In this document: piece by piece, positions 30,178-39,058 of the stretch
How positions within the stretch are numbered: position 1 is the stretch's first letter
Layout: every line of letters starts with the position of its first letter
NCBI RefSeq assembly: GCF_935822925.1
Contig: NZ_CAKXZS010000011.1
Coordinates: 455,902-519,901 of the forward strand
Length of the DNA: 64,000 bases
Direction of reading: 5' to 3'
Source of the DNA: Mesorhizobium ventifaucium
GTDB lineage: Bacteria; Pseudomonadota; Alphaproteobacteria; Rhizobiales; Rhizobiaceae
Position numbers and translations under genes: made by a program
The notes under the pieces: model-generated
The model's input: the letters and a program-made list of their open reading frames with translations, nothing else
Databases searched by the model: none
Told to the model about the DNA's origin: nothing

Positions 30178-30600
30178 TTACTGGCCGGCGCTCATCTCGG
30201 CTTCCGAGGCTTTCTCCGCCTCGCTTTTATACGAGCTTTCGCAATACGGCGTGCACGACATGGTCTGTATTTCGGCACGTCGATAGATGCGCACCGACGA
30301 CGCGTCCTGTCGCACGACGGTGATCTGCTCGTCGACGATCGGACGGCCCTCCTGATCGAGGACGACGAGATTGGTGACGCCGAAGCCCTTGCCCGTCAGC
30401 ACGATCGTCGAAGCATCCTGCACCGAGGCGTCGGCGATCGCCGGATTGCCGACGACGATCGTATCGGCGGCGCGCGACAGTTTGACGATCTTCGCCTGGT
30501 TCATCGTGACCTCGATGCCGGCGCCGGCCTTGGCCGGCACGACAAGAGCCGTGGCGGCAAGCAGCGCGGCAATCGGAAAGGACGATCTCGGCCCGGTCAT
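30178..30600 (-). CDS. Stand-alone secretin N-terminal-domain protein of the Tad locus
   Basis: The 140-aa product has a signal peptide (SFPIAALLAATALVVPAKAGA) and one domain with VTMNQAKIVKLSRAADTIVVGNPAIADA and GKGFGVTNLVVLD, the pilus-assembly N-terminal domain that also begins CpaC. CpaC has VKLGLNKSVVIDLPSDAYDILVANPAVADA at the same place. It lacks the secretin pore. It may be a periplasmic partner of CpaC. Start at 30600 follows GGAG. Divergent from flp. Confidence 0.82.
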   Translation of the reverse strand: MTGPRSSFPIAALLAATALVVPAKAGAGIEVTMNQAKIVKLSRAADTIVVGNPAIADASVQDASTIVLTGKGFGVTNLVVLDQEGRPIVDEQITVVRQDASSVRIYRRAEIQTMSCTPYCESSYKSEAEKASEAEMSAGQ

Positions 30601-30966
30601 TGAAGCGCTCCACGGCGGCAAATTGGTCAACGGAACATGAACGACATTGGTGAACCAACGGTTAAGCGGAGGGGAGCCGTGATGATGTCGGGCTCGGCAC
30701 TTTGATCGCCTGGAGCGGGGATCGCCAGGAGCGGCCGCCCCTTTCCCAGGTCGCTAAATTGCGCCTTTCGCAGCCTGCCGTGCCTGTCGGGTCCATGGGC
30801 GTCGCTTAGTCTACGGTTAACCACGCAATGTCATCGAAGCCGGAAAGGAATCGGTAAGGCTGTTTATTAAGCCGATCGAAAGAGCTTCTCCATAGATTGG
30901 CAGTATCCGATCAGCCAACAGAGAAGTTGACGGAATTGCTGTAACACCTGGAGTAGGAGCTCTCGA
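30601..30966. promoter_or_regulatory. Divergent control region between the two Tad arms
   Basis: This 366-nt gap separates the minus-strand Tad genes from flp and must hold both promoters. CCATTGGT-like and GGTTAA-containing stretches are visible (for example CGGTTAAGCGG near 30660), but no pair of hexamers convinced me. The GGAGTAGGAG near 30952 is the flp ribosome binding site. Confidence 0.4.
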
Positions 30967-31173
30967 ATGTCTAATCTCATTGCACGTTTTGTGAAGGACG
31001 AATCCGGCGCGACCGCCATCGAATACGGTCTTATCGCCGCTCTCATCGCGCTCGCCATCATGGTCGGTGCCGGCCAGCTCGGCACCGCGCTGGACGAGAA
31101 GTTCAGCGATATTGCCGATACGCTCGATGGCGCCGGCGCCCCGCCGGCCGCCCCCCCCGCCGCTAACCCGTAA
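30967..31173 (+). CDS. flp: Flp-type major pilin
   Basis: This 68-aa protein is the subunit of the Flp pilus. After a short basic leader (MSNLIARFVKDESG), processing before ATAIEYGLIAALIALAIM yields the mature pilin with Glu at position 5 and the Glu-Tyr pair of Flp pilins. The C-terminal tail is Ala/Pro-rich (PPAAPPAANP). It is the first plus-strand gene of the cluster and has a good GGAG binding site. A strong hairpin downstream may keep pilin mRNA high. Confidence 0.95.
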   Translation: MSNLIARFVKDESGATAIEYGLIAALIALAIMVGAGQLGTALDEKFSDIADTLDGAGAPPAAPPAANP

Positions 31174-31200
31174 TAGACAACGAGGTTCAGTTGTTTTCCA

Positions 31201-31231
31201 GATGAGGGCCGCCGCACTGGCGGCCCTTATC
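31201..31231 (+). terminator. Hairpin after flp
   Basis: GATGAGGGCCGCC pairs with GGCGGCCCTTATC over 13 positions with one G-U pair, loop GCACT. No T-run follows. It lies 28 nt after the flp stop; partial termination or a 3' stabiliser that makes pilin mRNA exceed cpa mRNA would be usual for such clusters. Confidence 0.6.
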
Positions 31232-31328
31232 TGATCCTATCGGACGATTTGAATTTCGGCCTCATCAATCGTTAATCGAACATGCCTAGGCTAAGACCGG
31301 GCACAGTTCGACCACAGGCGCCACGCCC

Positions 31329-31847
31329 ATGCTTGAAGCCCTGATCTTCGTTGTCTTTCCGTTCTGCATGCTTTTCGCCGCGATCTCCGACATGCTGTCG
31401 ATGACGATCGCCAATCGCGTGCCGGTGCTGCTTGTGGCCGTTTTCGCCCTGGTCGCGCCGCTGACCGGCATGGACTGGGCAACCTATGGCTGGCATTTTG
31501 CCGCCGGCGGCCTGGTTCTCGCCGTGACCTTTGGGCTGTTCGCGCTCGGCGGCATGGGAGGCGGCGACGCCAAGCTGCTGGCCGCCAGCGCTGTCTGGAT
31601 GGGGCTGAACATCCATCTCGTCGAATATCTCGTGACCTCGACATTCATCGGTGGCCTGCTGACGCTCGCCATCCTGGTCTATCGAAAATCGCCGCTTGCG
31701 GCCGTTACAAGCCATAGCCGGTTTTTACGCCATTTCGCCGACGAGACATCAGGCGTTCCCTACGGCATCGCGCTTGGCATTGGCGGCCTGCTCACCTTTC
31801 CGGGTTCGCCGTTGATGGCGTGGGCACTTGCCAGGCTGGCGGCCTAA
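31329..31847 (+). CDS. cpaA: Prepilin peptidase CpaA (TadV)
   Basis: CpaA is the inner-membrane aspartic protease that cleaves the Flp prepilin and the TadE-like proteins. The 172-aa protein has about five membrane segments and both aspartates: ISDMLSMTIANRVP after the first helix and the GxGD motif GGMGGGDAKLL. It lacks the methylating N-terminal domain of PilD, as normal for TadV. It is 155 nt after flp. Confidence 0.93.
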   Translation: MLEALIFVVFPFCMLFAAISDMLSMTIANRVPVLLVAVFALVAPLTGMDWATYGWHFAAGGLVLAVTFGLFALGGMGGGDAKLLAASAVWMGLNIHLVEYLVTSTFIGGLLTLAILVYRKSPLAAVTSHSRFLRHFADETSGVPYGIALGIGGLLTFPGSPLMAWALARLAA

Positions 31848-31955
31848 TTCTTCTTGTCGTCAGGCCAGCCTTCCACATTCGATCTGGCGTCGAAACAGGC
31901 GGCTTTGGCCGCCTTTTTTGCGGTCCGGACCAGATACCTCAAATTTATGTAAACC

Positions 31956-31988
31956 TTAAATTAATCACGATCGTAAGTATTAAATTAA
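31956..31988 (+). promoter_or_regulatory. AT-rich direct repeat upstream of cpaB
   Basis: TTAAATTAA occurs at 31956-31964 and again at 31980-31988, 24 bp apart, in an otherwise GC-rich region. It lies 70-100 nt before cpaB, in the gap after cpaA, where a separate promoter for the cpaB-tadC operon would be expected. The spacing of 24 bp suggests binding on nearly the same face of DNA at two turns. Confidence 0.35.
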
Positions 31989-32059
31989 CCTTGTTTTGAC
32001 GATTGCCGCTGCAAGGTCCGGCTTGGCCACGTGGTTTTGCCAAGGCGAGGTTCGGACAG

Positions 32060-32872
32060 ATGCCAGCATCCCGACTGATCATTCTAGGCGTGGCGGTCGC
32101 CGCGGCGGGTGGCGCAGGATATGTCGCAAAAAACATGGTGGCGGTGCCGCCGCCTCAGATCGTCGATTCCGGCCCCGAGGCGCCGGCAATCGCGCTGCAG
32201 GACGTGCTTGTCCTTTCCGGCGACGTTCCGATGGGCAGTCCGCTCGACAACAACATCAGCTGGCAGTCCTGGCCGGCCAACGGCATCAACGCGAATTTCA
32301 TCACCCGCGCCGCGGAGCCCGATGCGTTGGAGAAGCTGAAAGGCGGCGTCGCCCGTGTGGCGATGTATGCCGGTGAGCCGCTGCGGCGCTCCAAGCTGAT
32401 CGGCGAGGGACAGAGCTTCATGTCGTCGATCCTGCCCTCCGGCATGCGGGCCGTAGCCACAGCCGTATCGGCCGACACGTCGGCCGGCGGCTTCATTCTT
32501 CCCAACGATTTCGTCGATGTCATCATGACCCGCAGAGCCGACGCGGCAGGCGGCGGCAGCGGCTTTACGACCGAGACCATCCTCAAGAACATTCGCGTCC
32601 TGGCAATCGACCAGACCATCCAGGAGGACGAGGAAGGCAAGCGCACCAGGGTCGGCCAGACCGCCACCCTGGAACTGACACCGCAGCAGGCGGAAATCAT
32701 CACCGTCGCCCAGCAGATGGCGGATCGGCTGACGTTGGCGCTGCGGTCGATCACCGACACCCAGGAGAAGAACCTGGGTGAGGCCGACTATCTCGTTTCC
32801 GGCAATGGCCGGCGCGGAACAGTGCGCCTGATCAAGTCGGGCGAAGTGTCCGAAGTGGGAGCAAGGCAATGA
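32060..32872 (+). CDS. cpaB: Flp pilus assembly protein CpaB (RcpC)
   Basis: CpaB is a periplasmic protein with a SAF domain, associated with the CpaC secretin. The 270-aa product has one N-terminal membrane segment (LIILGVAVAAAGGAGYVAKNM) and the SAF region (DVLVLSGDVPMGSPL to PLRRSKLIGEG). The ATG at 32060 follows GAGG; 19 extra upstream codons lack a signal-like start. Its stop overlaps cpaC as ATGA, indicating coupling. Confidence 0.9.
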   Translation: MPASRLIILGVAVAAAGGAGYVAKNMVAVPPPQIVDSGPEAPAIALQDVLVLSGDVPMGSPLDNNISWQSWPANGINANFITRAAEPDALEKLKGGVARVAMYAGEPLRRSKLIGEGQSFMSSILPSGMRAVATAVSADTSAGGFILPNDFVDVIMTRRADAAGGGSGFTTETILKNIRVLAIDQTIQEDEEGKRTRVGQTATLELTPQQAEIITVAQQMADRLTLALRSITDTQEKNLGEADYLVSGNGRRGTVRLIKSGEVSEVGARQ

Positions 32873-34386
32873 GGTTAAACGCTCCGGTCACACTGGCTGC
32901 GGCAATCGGCCTGTTCCTCCTTGGATCGAGTGCACATGGCCCCATCGAGGCGAATGCGGCAGGCGCCGAGGTGTCGGCTTCGACCGCCACCCAGCGCGTC
33001 AAGCTCGGTCTCAACAAATCCGTTGTCATCGACCTGCCGAGCGATGCCTATGACATTCTCGTCGCTAACCCGGCGGTCGCCGATGCAGTGACCCGCACCG
33101 CAAGGCGCATCTATCTGTTCGGAAAGGCGGTCGGCGACACCAACATCTTCGTCTTCGGCCCCAATGGCGAACAGATCGCCAGCCTGGATCTGGCGGTCGA
33201 ACGCGATGTTGCCGGACTGGAAGACTATATCAGGCGCTTCATACCGTCATCGAGCATCACGGTCGAATTGCTGAATGACAACGTCGTCCTGACCGGAACC
33301 GTGGACACTCCCCTGGATGCCAAGCGCGCGGAGGAGCTGGCTACCATCTTCGTGTCCGGCGGTGAAGCGACCACGGGACAGTATTCGCAGACCGCCTCAG
33401 GCGGCTCGGCCGAAGCCGGTGTCGACATCGACAATCCGGATTCCGAGCGTCGCGTCAGCCAGATCGTCAACCTGCTGCAGATCATCGGCGACGACCAGGT
33501 GACGCTGAAAGTGACGGTGGCCGAAGTCAGCCGCTCGGTGATGAAGCAGCTCGGCGTCAACCTGATCGGCAGCGGCAGCAGCAATGGCATCAGTTGGAGC
33601 GCGTTAAGCGACAATTTCACCGGCTTGGGCAAGTCGCTGTCGAACTCTGGCCTGGCTATCGGCACCTCGACGCTGGACGCTTACATCAACGCCATGGAGC
33701 AGTCGGGCGTCATGAAAACCCTGGCCGAGCCGACGTTGACCGCTGTATCCGGCGAGAAGGCGACTTTCAAAGTCGGCGGCGAATTTAATTTGGTGACCGG
33801 CGTTTCCCAAGCCGTATCCGACGACAATCAGACCGGTGTGAAGACGTATGAGGTCGAGAAGATCGAATACGGCATTGGCCTGGAATTCCAGCCGGTGGTG
33901 CTGTCTCCCGGCCGCATCAGCCTGAAGGTCAGGACGTCGGTTTCCGAGCCGACGACGGAGGGATCGGTATCCTTGTCCGAGGGTGTAACAAGCCCCGGCA
34001 CGAACGTCCTGTCGCTCCGCAAACGCTTGGCCGACACGACGGTGGAGCTTCCTTCCGGCGGCTCGATGATGATCGCCGGCCTGGTACGGGATGACATCAG
34101 GCAGGCCGTCAACGGCCTGCCTGGGCTGACCAAGATTCCGGTGCTCGGCACGCTGTTCCGCAGCCGGGATTTCGTCCGCAACGAGACGGAGCTGGTCATC
34201 ATCATCACGCCCTATTTGGTCAAGCCGGTGACGCGCAACGCCCTTGCCAAGCCGGACGACAATTTCAACGCTGCCAGCGACGGCGCCGGCATGTTCCTTG
34301 GCCGCGTCAATCGCGTCTACGGCACCATGCAGACCGACAAGCCCAACGGCCGTTATCACGGCGTTGTCGGCTTCATCTACAAGTAA
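32869..34386 (+). CDS. cpaC: Type II/IV secretin CpaC (RcpA)
   Basis: CpaC forms the outer-membrane pore through which the Flp pilus leaves. The 505-aa protein has a signal peptide, a pilus-assembly N domain (VKLGLNKSVVIDLP, about 45-115), a BON-like stretch, and the secretin domain from about 275 with the conserved AEPTLTAVSGEKATFKVGGEF and PGLTKIPVLGTLFRS motifs, ending LVIIITPYLVKPV. Overlaps cpaB by 4 nt and is followed by cpaD. Confidence 0.95.
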   Translation: MRLNAPVTLAAAIGLFLLGSSAHGPIEANAAGAEVSASTATQRVKLGLNKSVVIDLPSDAYDILVANPAVADAVTRTARRIYLFGKAVGDTNIFVFGPNGEQIASLDLAVERDVAGLEDYIRRFIPSSSITVELLNDNVVLTGTVDTPLDAKRAEELATIFVSGGEATTGQYSQTASGGSAEAGVDIDNPDSERRVSQIVNLLQIIGDDQVTLKVTVAEVSRSVMKQLGVNLIGSGSSNGISWSALSDNFTGLGKSLSNSGLAIGTSTLDAYINAMEQSGVMKTLAEPTLTAVSGEKATFKVGGEFNLVTGVSQAVSDDNQTGVKTYEVEKIEYGIGLEFQPVVLSPGRISLKVRTSVSEPTTEGSVSLSEGVTSPGTNVLSLRKRLADTTVELPSGGSMMIAGLVRDDIRQAVNGLPGLTKIPVLGTLFRSRDFVRNETELVIIITPYLVKPVTRNALAKPDDNFNAASDGAGMFLGRVNRVYGTMQTDKPNGRYHGVVGFIYK

Positions 34387-34400
34387 GCGGGGAAGCGGAC

Positions 34401-35138
34401 ATGTCTCAGTCAGCGTTGAAGGCAAGGACGATCACCGCGGCGATGCGGTCCGCCCGTTCGCGGATCTGCCGGCCGGTCCTTCCGGTACTGGCGGTTGCGG
34501 TCGCGGCATTGTTGGCGGGCTGCGCCAACCGGGACAGCATCACGGTCGGTGCTGTTCCGGACGACTATCGCACCAACCATCCGATCGTCATTGCCGAGAC
34601 AAACCAGAAGATCGACCTTCCGGTCGGCGCCGGCGATCGCGGCATGACCGGGTCGCAGCGCGACACGCTTCTCGGCTTCCTGGATGGCTATGACAAGAGC
34701 GCCGCTCCGACCCTGACGATCTCGATCCCGAGTGGTTCGGCCAACGAGATCGCCGCGACCGCGGCCGGTCGCGATTTCGCCAGGCTTGCGATTGCCAGCG
34801 GCATCAGCCGGAACCGGATCGTCATCACCACCTACCAGTCGGCTTCGGCTGAAGCGTCCGCGCCGATCCGCGTCGCCTATGTTTCGGTGAAGGCGCAGAC
34901 CGACAGATGCGGACGCTGGCCCGAAGACCTGCTGCAGACCTCGGAAAACAAGCACCATGCCGATTTCGGCTGCTCGTATCAGAACAATCTTGCCGCCCAG
35001 ATCGCAAATCCGACCGATCTGCTCGGGCCGCGCAAGCAATCCGATATCGACGCAAAAAATCGTAGCGGGGTGATCGACGTCTACCGCGAGCGAGGCATTT
35101 CGGACGAGTTCCTCGGCAATTCGGAAGTTGAGTATTGA
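34401..35138 (+). CDS. cpaD: Pilus assembly lipoprotein CpaD
   Basis: CpaD is thought to be an outer-membrane lipoprotein that helps place the secretin. The 245-aa product has a long N-terminal part and lipobox LLAGC at about residue 42, then YRTNHPIVIAETNQKIDLPVG, typical of CpaD. A C-terminal part with CGRWPEDLLQTSENKHHADFGC carries the two cysteines common to the family. It starts 15 nt after cpaC. Confidence 0.92.
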   Translation: MSQSALKARTITAAMRSARSRICRPVLPVLAVAVAALLAGCANRDSITVGAVPDDYRTNHPIVIAETNQKIDLPVGAGDRGMTGSQRDTLLGFLDGYDKSAAPTLTISIPSGSANEIAATAAGRDFARLAIASGISRNRIVITTYQSASAEASAPIRVAYVSVKAQTDRCGRWPEDLLQTSENKHHADFGCSYQNNLAAQIANPTDLLGPRKQSDIDAKNRSGVIDVYRERGISDEFLGNSEVEY

Positions 35139-35166
35139 GCTCGAGCCGCGCAAGTCACGGAAAGAA

Positions 35167-36456
35167 ATGACGATGAGCAACCTTGCCTACGACACGGGGA
35201 TAGATGGCGGCGACACCTCGCAGCAGGACATCGCCGCCATGCAGGCGTTGCGGCCTATCCCGCGCATCTCGATCCAGGCATTTTGCGAGACCGAGGGCGT
35301 TGCCAATCCGGTCGAGCGCGCCGGCGAAGATCGCCGGATGGCGAAGGCCCATCTGAAGGTCCATATGGGCGGCGTCGCCACTGCCATCGAATTCTATCAA
35401 TCGGCGCCGACACCGAATCTGATCCTGCTGGAATCGCGCAGCGAGCCGAAGCAATTGCTCGAGCAACTCACGCAGCTCTCCGAATATTGCGATCCGACCT
35501 CAAAGGTCGTGGTCATCGGCCACTACAATGATGTCGGGCTCTATCGCGAGCTCATCCGCTCCGGCATTTCCGAATATGTCATCGCGCCGGTGTCGATGGC
35601 CGATATCGTCAGCGTGATATCGACGATTTTCGTCGATCCGGAGGCCGAGCCGATCGGCCGCTCGATCGCCTTCATCGGCGCCAAGGGTGGCGTCGGCTCC
35701 TCGACCATTGCCCACAATGTGGCCTGGGCGATGTCGTCGCTGTTCAAGTCCGAAGTGGTTGTCGCCGATCTCGACCTGGCTTTCGGAACCGCCAACATCA
35801 ATTTCGATCAGGATCCGGCGCAAGGCATTGCCGAAGCCGTTTTCTCACCGGAGCGCCTCGACGAGGTCTATCTCGATCGGCTGCTTGCCCAGTGCGCCGA
35901 GCACCTGTCGCTGCTTGCAGCGCCTTCAACGCTCGATCGGGTCTACGATTTCGATCCAGAGGCTTTCACGCAGCTTATCGACACGGCCCAGCGCAGCGTG
36001 CCGCTTCTGGTGCTCGATGTTCCGCACGTCTGGACAGGCTGGACCAAGAACATACTGGTCAAAGCCGACGAGATCGTGATCACGGCGACGCCGGAGCTGG
36101 CCAATCTGCGCAACACCAAGAATCTGGCCGACATGTTCAAACGGCTTCGCCCGAACGATCCGCCGCCGAAGCTGATCATCAACCAGGCCGGCGTGCCGAA
36201 GCGCCCGGAGATTTCGTCATCCGACTTCGCCGACTCGCTCGGCCTGTCGCCGATGTCGGTCATTGCTTTCGAGCCGCTGTTGTTCGGAAACGCCGCCAAC
36301 AACGGGCGCATGCTCGGCGAAATGGATGCCAGGAACCCGGTTGTCGGCACGATCAACGAGATTGCGCATGTGCTGACCGGGCGCAGCGAAATCAAGGCAA
36401 GAAAGAAAGCGGGCCTCGGCAATCTCCTTGGCAAGCTCTCGCGCGGCAAGAAGTGA
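35167..36456 (+). CDS. cpaE: Pilus localisation ATPase CpaE (TadZ)
   Basis: CpaE is a MinD/ParA-type ATPase with an N-terminal receiver-like domain that positions the pilus machine at a pole. The 429-aa protein has a receiver-like region (about 50-150, LILLESRSEPKQLLEQL) and then the deviant Walker A GAKGGVGSSTIAHNVA near residue 172, with DLDLAFGTANINFD. Deviant Lys of Walker A is present. The start at 35167 follows GGAAAG; a second ATG lies 2 codons later. Confidence 0.92.
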   Translation: MTMSNLAYDTGIDGGDTSQQDIAAMQALRPIPRISIQAFCETEGVANPVERAGEDRRMAKAHLKVHMGGVATAIEFYQSAPTPNLILLESRSEPKQLLEQLTQLSEYCDPTSKVVVIGHYNDVGLYRELIRSGISEYVIAPVSMADIVSVISTIFVDPEAEPIGRSIAFIGAKGGVGSSTIAHNVAWAMSSLFKSEVVVADLDLAFGTANINFDQDPAQGIAEAVFSPERLDEVYLDRLLAQCAEHLSLLAAPSTLDRVYDFDPEAFTQLIDTAQRSVPLLVLDVPHVWTGWTKNILVKADEIVITATPELANLRNTKNLADMFKRLRPNDPPPKLIINQAGVPKRPEISSSDFADSLGLSPMSVIAFEPLLFGNAANNGRMLGEMDARNPVVGTINEIAHVLTGRSEIKARKKAGLGNLLGKLSRGKK

Positions 36457-36485
36457 TGCTTCCGGAGCGGAATTGGTAATCGATC

Positions 36486-38003
36486 ATGTTTGGTAAAAGA
36501 GGCAGCGACGACGGCAGCCGGTTCACCCCTGAATTACGTCAGCCGGCACCTGCGCCTGCCGCGCCGGCGGCAAACCCTGCGGAAACGGCAGTTCTTGCGA
36601 AACCCGCACCGCCGCCGCCATCCGGCACACCTGGCGCGTCTGCTGCGCCGCCGCCCGCACGCCGTGCTGTCGAGGCGCCGCCATTGGCGCCGGAGCCGAA
36701 AAAGCTCCAGCGCCAAAAGAGCGAAACCTATTATGACACCAAGAGCCAGGTCTTTGCCGCGCTCATCGACACCATCGACCTGTCGCAACTCGCCAAGCTC
36801 GATCCCGAAAGCGCACGCGAGGAAATCCGCGACATCGTCAACGATATCATCGCGATCAAGAATTTCGCGATGTCGATCGCCGAGCAGGAAGAGCTGCTTG
36901 AGGATATCTGTAATGACGTGCTCGGTTACGGCCCGCTTGAGCCGTTGCTCGCCCGCGACGACATCGCCGACATCATGGTCAACGGCTCCAAGGACGTCTA
37001 TATCGAGGTCAACGGCAAGGTCGAGCAGACCGGCATTCGTTTCCGCGACAACCAGCAGCTCCTCAACATCTGTCAGCGCATCGTCAGCCAGGTTGGCCGC
37101 CGCGTCGATGAATCGAGCCCGATCTGCGACGCGCGCCTTCCCGATGGCTCCCGCGTCAACGTCATCGCGCCGCCGCTCGCCATCGACGGCGCCGCGCTCA
37201 CCATCCGCAAGTTCAAGAAGGACAAGCTGACACTCGACCAGCTGGTCAAGTTCGGCGCCATTTCGCCGCACGGCGCCGAGATTCTCAAGATCATTGGCCG
37301 CGTCCGCTGCAACATCGTCATTTCGGGCGGTACCGGTTCGGGCAAGACGACGCTGCTCAATTGCCTGACCAACTATATCGACCGCGATGAGCGCGTCATC
37401 ACCTGCGAGGACTCGGCCGAGCTGCAACTGCAGCAGCCGCATGTCGTGCGTCTGGAAACCCGCCCGCCCAACCTCGAGGGCGAGGGCGAGGTGACCATGC
37501 GCGATCTGGTCAAGAATTGCCTGCGCATGCGGCCCGAGCGCATCATCGTCGGCGAAGTGCGCGGACCAGAAGTGTTCGATCTTCTGCAGGCGATGAACAC
37601 CGGCCATGACGGCTCGATGGGCACGATCCACTCGAACAGCCCGCGCGAATGCCTGAACCGTATCGAATCGATGATCGCGATGGGCGGTTACACGCTGCCG
37701 CAGAAAACCGTGCGTGAAATCGTGGTCGGTTCCGTGGACGTGATCATCCAGGCCGCACGCCTGCGCGACGGATCGCGGCGCATCACCCACATCACCGAGG
37801 TGATCGGAATGGAGGGCGACGTCATCATCACGCAGGACATCGTTCTCTACAACATCAAAGGCGAGGACGCGAACGGCAGACTGCTGGGCGAGCATGTTTC
37901 AACAGGCATCGGTCGTCCGCATTTCTGGGAGCGCGCCCGCTACTATGGCGAGGAACAGCGCCTCGCCAATGCGCTCGAGGCAATGGAGAAACGCGCTGAC
38001 TGA
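36486..38003 (+). CDS. cpaF: Pilus secretion ATPase CpaF (TadA)
   Basis: CpaF is the hexameric ATPase powering Flp pilus assembly and retraction. The 505-aa sequence begins with a proline/alanine-rich segment (to about residue 75), then an N-terminal domain, and the VirB11-like ATPase with Walker [15 protein letters not shown] near residue 280, the [11 protein letters not shown]sp box, and Walker [13 protein letters not shown]. No His-box oddities were seen. Starts 29 nt after cpaE. Confidence 0.96.
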   Translation: MFGKRGSDDGSRFTPELRQPAPAPAAPAANPAETAVLAKPAPPPPSGTPGASAAPPPARRAVEAPPLAPEPKKLQRQKSETYYDTKSQVFAALIDTIDLSQLAKLDPESAREEIRDIVNDIIAIKNFAMSIAEQEELLEDICNDVLGYGPLEPLLARDDIADIMVNGSKDVYIEVNGKVEQTGIRFRDNQQLLNICQRIVSQVGRRVDESSPICDARLPDGSRVNVIAPPLAIDGAALTIRKFKKDKLTLDQLVKFGAISPHGAEILKIIGRVRCNIVISGGTGSGKTTLLNCLTNYIDRDERVITCEDSAELQLQQPHVVRLETRPPNLEGEGEVTMRDLVKNCLRMRPERIIVGEVRGPEVFDLLQAMNTGHDGSMGTIHSNSPRECLNRIESMIAMGGYTLPQKTVREIVVGSVDVIIQAARLRDGSRRITHITEVIGMEGDVIITQDIVLYNIKGEDANGRLLGEHVSTGIGRPHFWERARYYGEEQRLANALEAMEKRAD

Positions 38004-38032
38004 TGCATTTGGAGGCGTAGGAGCCAAGGCCG

Positions 38033-39046
38033 ATGTTTGGAATTGACGGCACTGTGTTGGCATTCATCGTGCTCGCCGGCTTCAGCGCCGGCGCCGTCGC
38101 CTATGCTTTCCTGTTCAACCGGATCAGCGCCGAGAAGCAAGTCGGCAGGCGGCTTGAAACGATCAAGACCGCCGAGACGGATGGTGCCGTCGTCAAGGCT
38201 TCGCGCGATCGCGTGGCGGAAGCCGCCAAGCGGCGCAAATCGGTTCAGGATTCACTGAAGGACCTGGAACAGAAGCAAAAAACCAACCAGGGCAACGTCA
38301 AGAAGCCGCCACTGAAGGCCCAGATCCGTCAGGCGGGCATGAAGGTCTCGCTAGAGCGCTTCTACCTCTACTCGGCGGCTTGCGGCGCCGTCCTAACGTT
38401 TCTTGCCTATTTCTTCGGCGCGCCGTTGTTTGTCTTGCCGGGTGCGCTGCTGGTCGGTGGCCTCGGCCTGCCACGCTGGTTCGTCTCGTTTTGCCGCGCC
38501 CGCCGGGTCAAGGCGTTCCTCAACGAATTTCCGAACGCGCTCGACATCATCGTGCGTGCGGTCAAATCCGGCCTGCCGCTGAACGACGCCGTCCGCCTGA
38601 TCGCCAATGAATCCCCCGAACCGGTCAAGACCGAGTTCCGCCGTATCATCGATTCGCAGCAGATGGGCCTGTCGATCCCCGACGCCAGCATGCGCATGGC
38701 CGAGACAATGCCGTGCACCGAGGCGAGCTTCTTCGGCATCGTCATCCAGATCCAGTCCCAGGCCGGCGGCAATCTTTCCGAGGCTCTGGGCAATCTTTCG
38801 CGCGTGCTTCGCGACCGCAAGAAGATGAAGGCCAAGGTCCAGGCGCTGTCCATGGAAGCGAAGGCTTCCGCGGTGATCATCGGCTCCTTGCCTTTCGTCG
38901 TCGCCTTTCTCGTCTACCTGACAAGCCCGAACTACATCATGCCATTGTTCACCACCAGCGTCGGCAATCTGATCCTCGGCTGCTCCGCGGTCTGGATGTC
39001 GATCGGCATCCTGGTGATGCGCAAGATGATGAACTTCGAGGTTTAG
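38033..39046 (+). CDS. tadB: Tad inner-membrane platform protein TadB
   Basis: TadB and TadC form the inner-membrane platform. The 337-aa protein has an N-terminal membrane segment, a cytoplasmic part, two close segments (FYLYSAACGAVLTFLAYFFGAPLFVLPGALLVGG), a T2SSF domain with NALDIIVRAVKSGLPL at about 178 and a long C-terminal anchor (AVIIGSLPFVVAFLVYLTSP). It starts 29 nt after cpaF and lies 12 nt before tadC. Confidence 0.93.
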   Translation: MFGIDGTVLAFIVLAGFSAGAVAYAFLFNRISAEKQVGRRLETIKTAETDGAVVKASRDRVAEAAKRRKSVQDSLKDLEQKQKTNQGNVKKPPLKAQIRQAGMKVSLERFYLYSAACGAVLTFLAYFFGAPLFVLPGALLVGGLGLPRWFVSFCRARRVKAFLNEFPNALDIIVRAVKSGLPLNDAVRLIANESPEPVKTEFRRIIDSQQMGLSIPDASMRMAETMPCTEASFFGIVIQIQSQAGGNLSEALGNLSRVLRDRKKMKAKVQALSMEAKASAVIIGSLPFVVAFLVYLTSPNYIMPLFTTSVGNLILGCSAVWMSIGILVMRKMMNFEV

Positions 39047-39058
39047 GATTGAGAGCGC

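Noticed and set aside
36534..37895. 453-codon open frame antisense to cpaF
   Set aside because: cpaF is unmistakable; no ribosome binding site or motif on the other strand.
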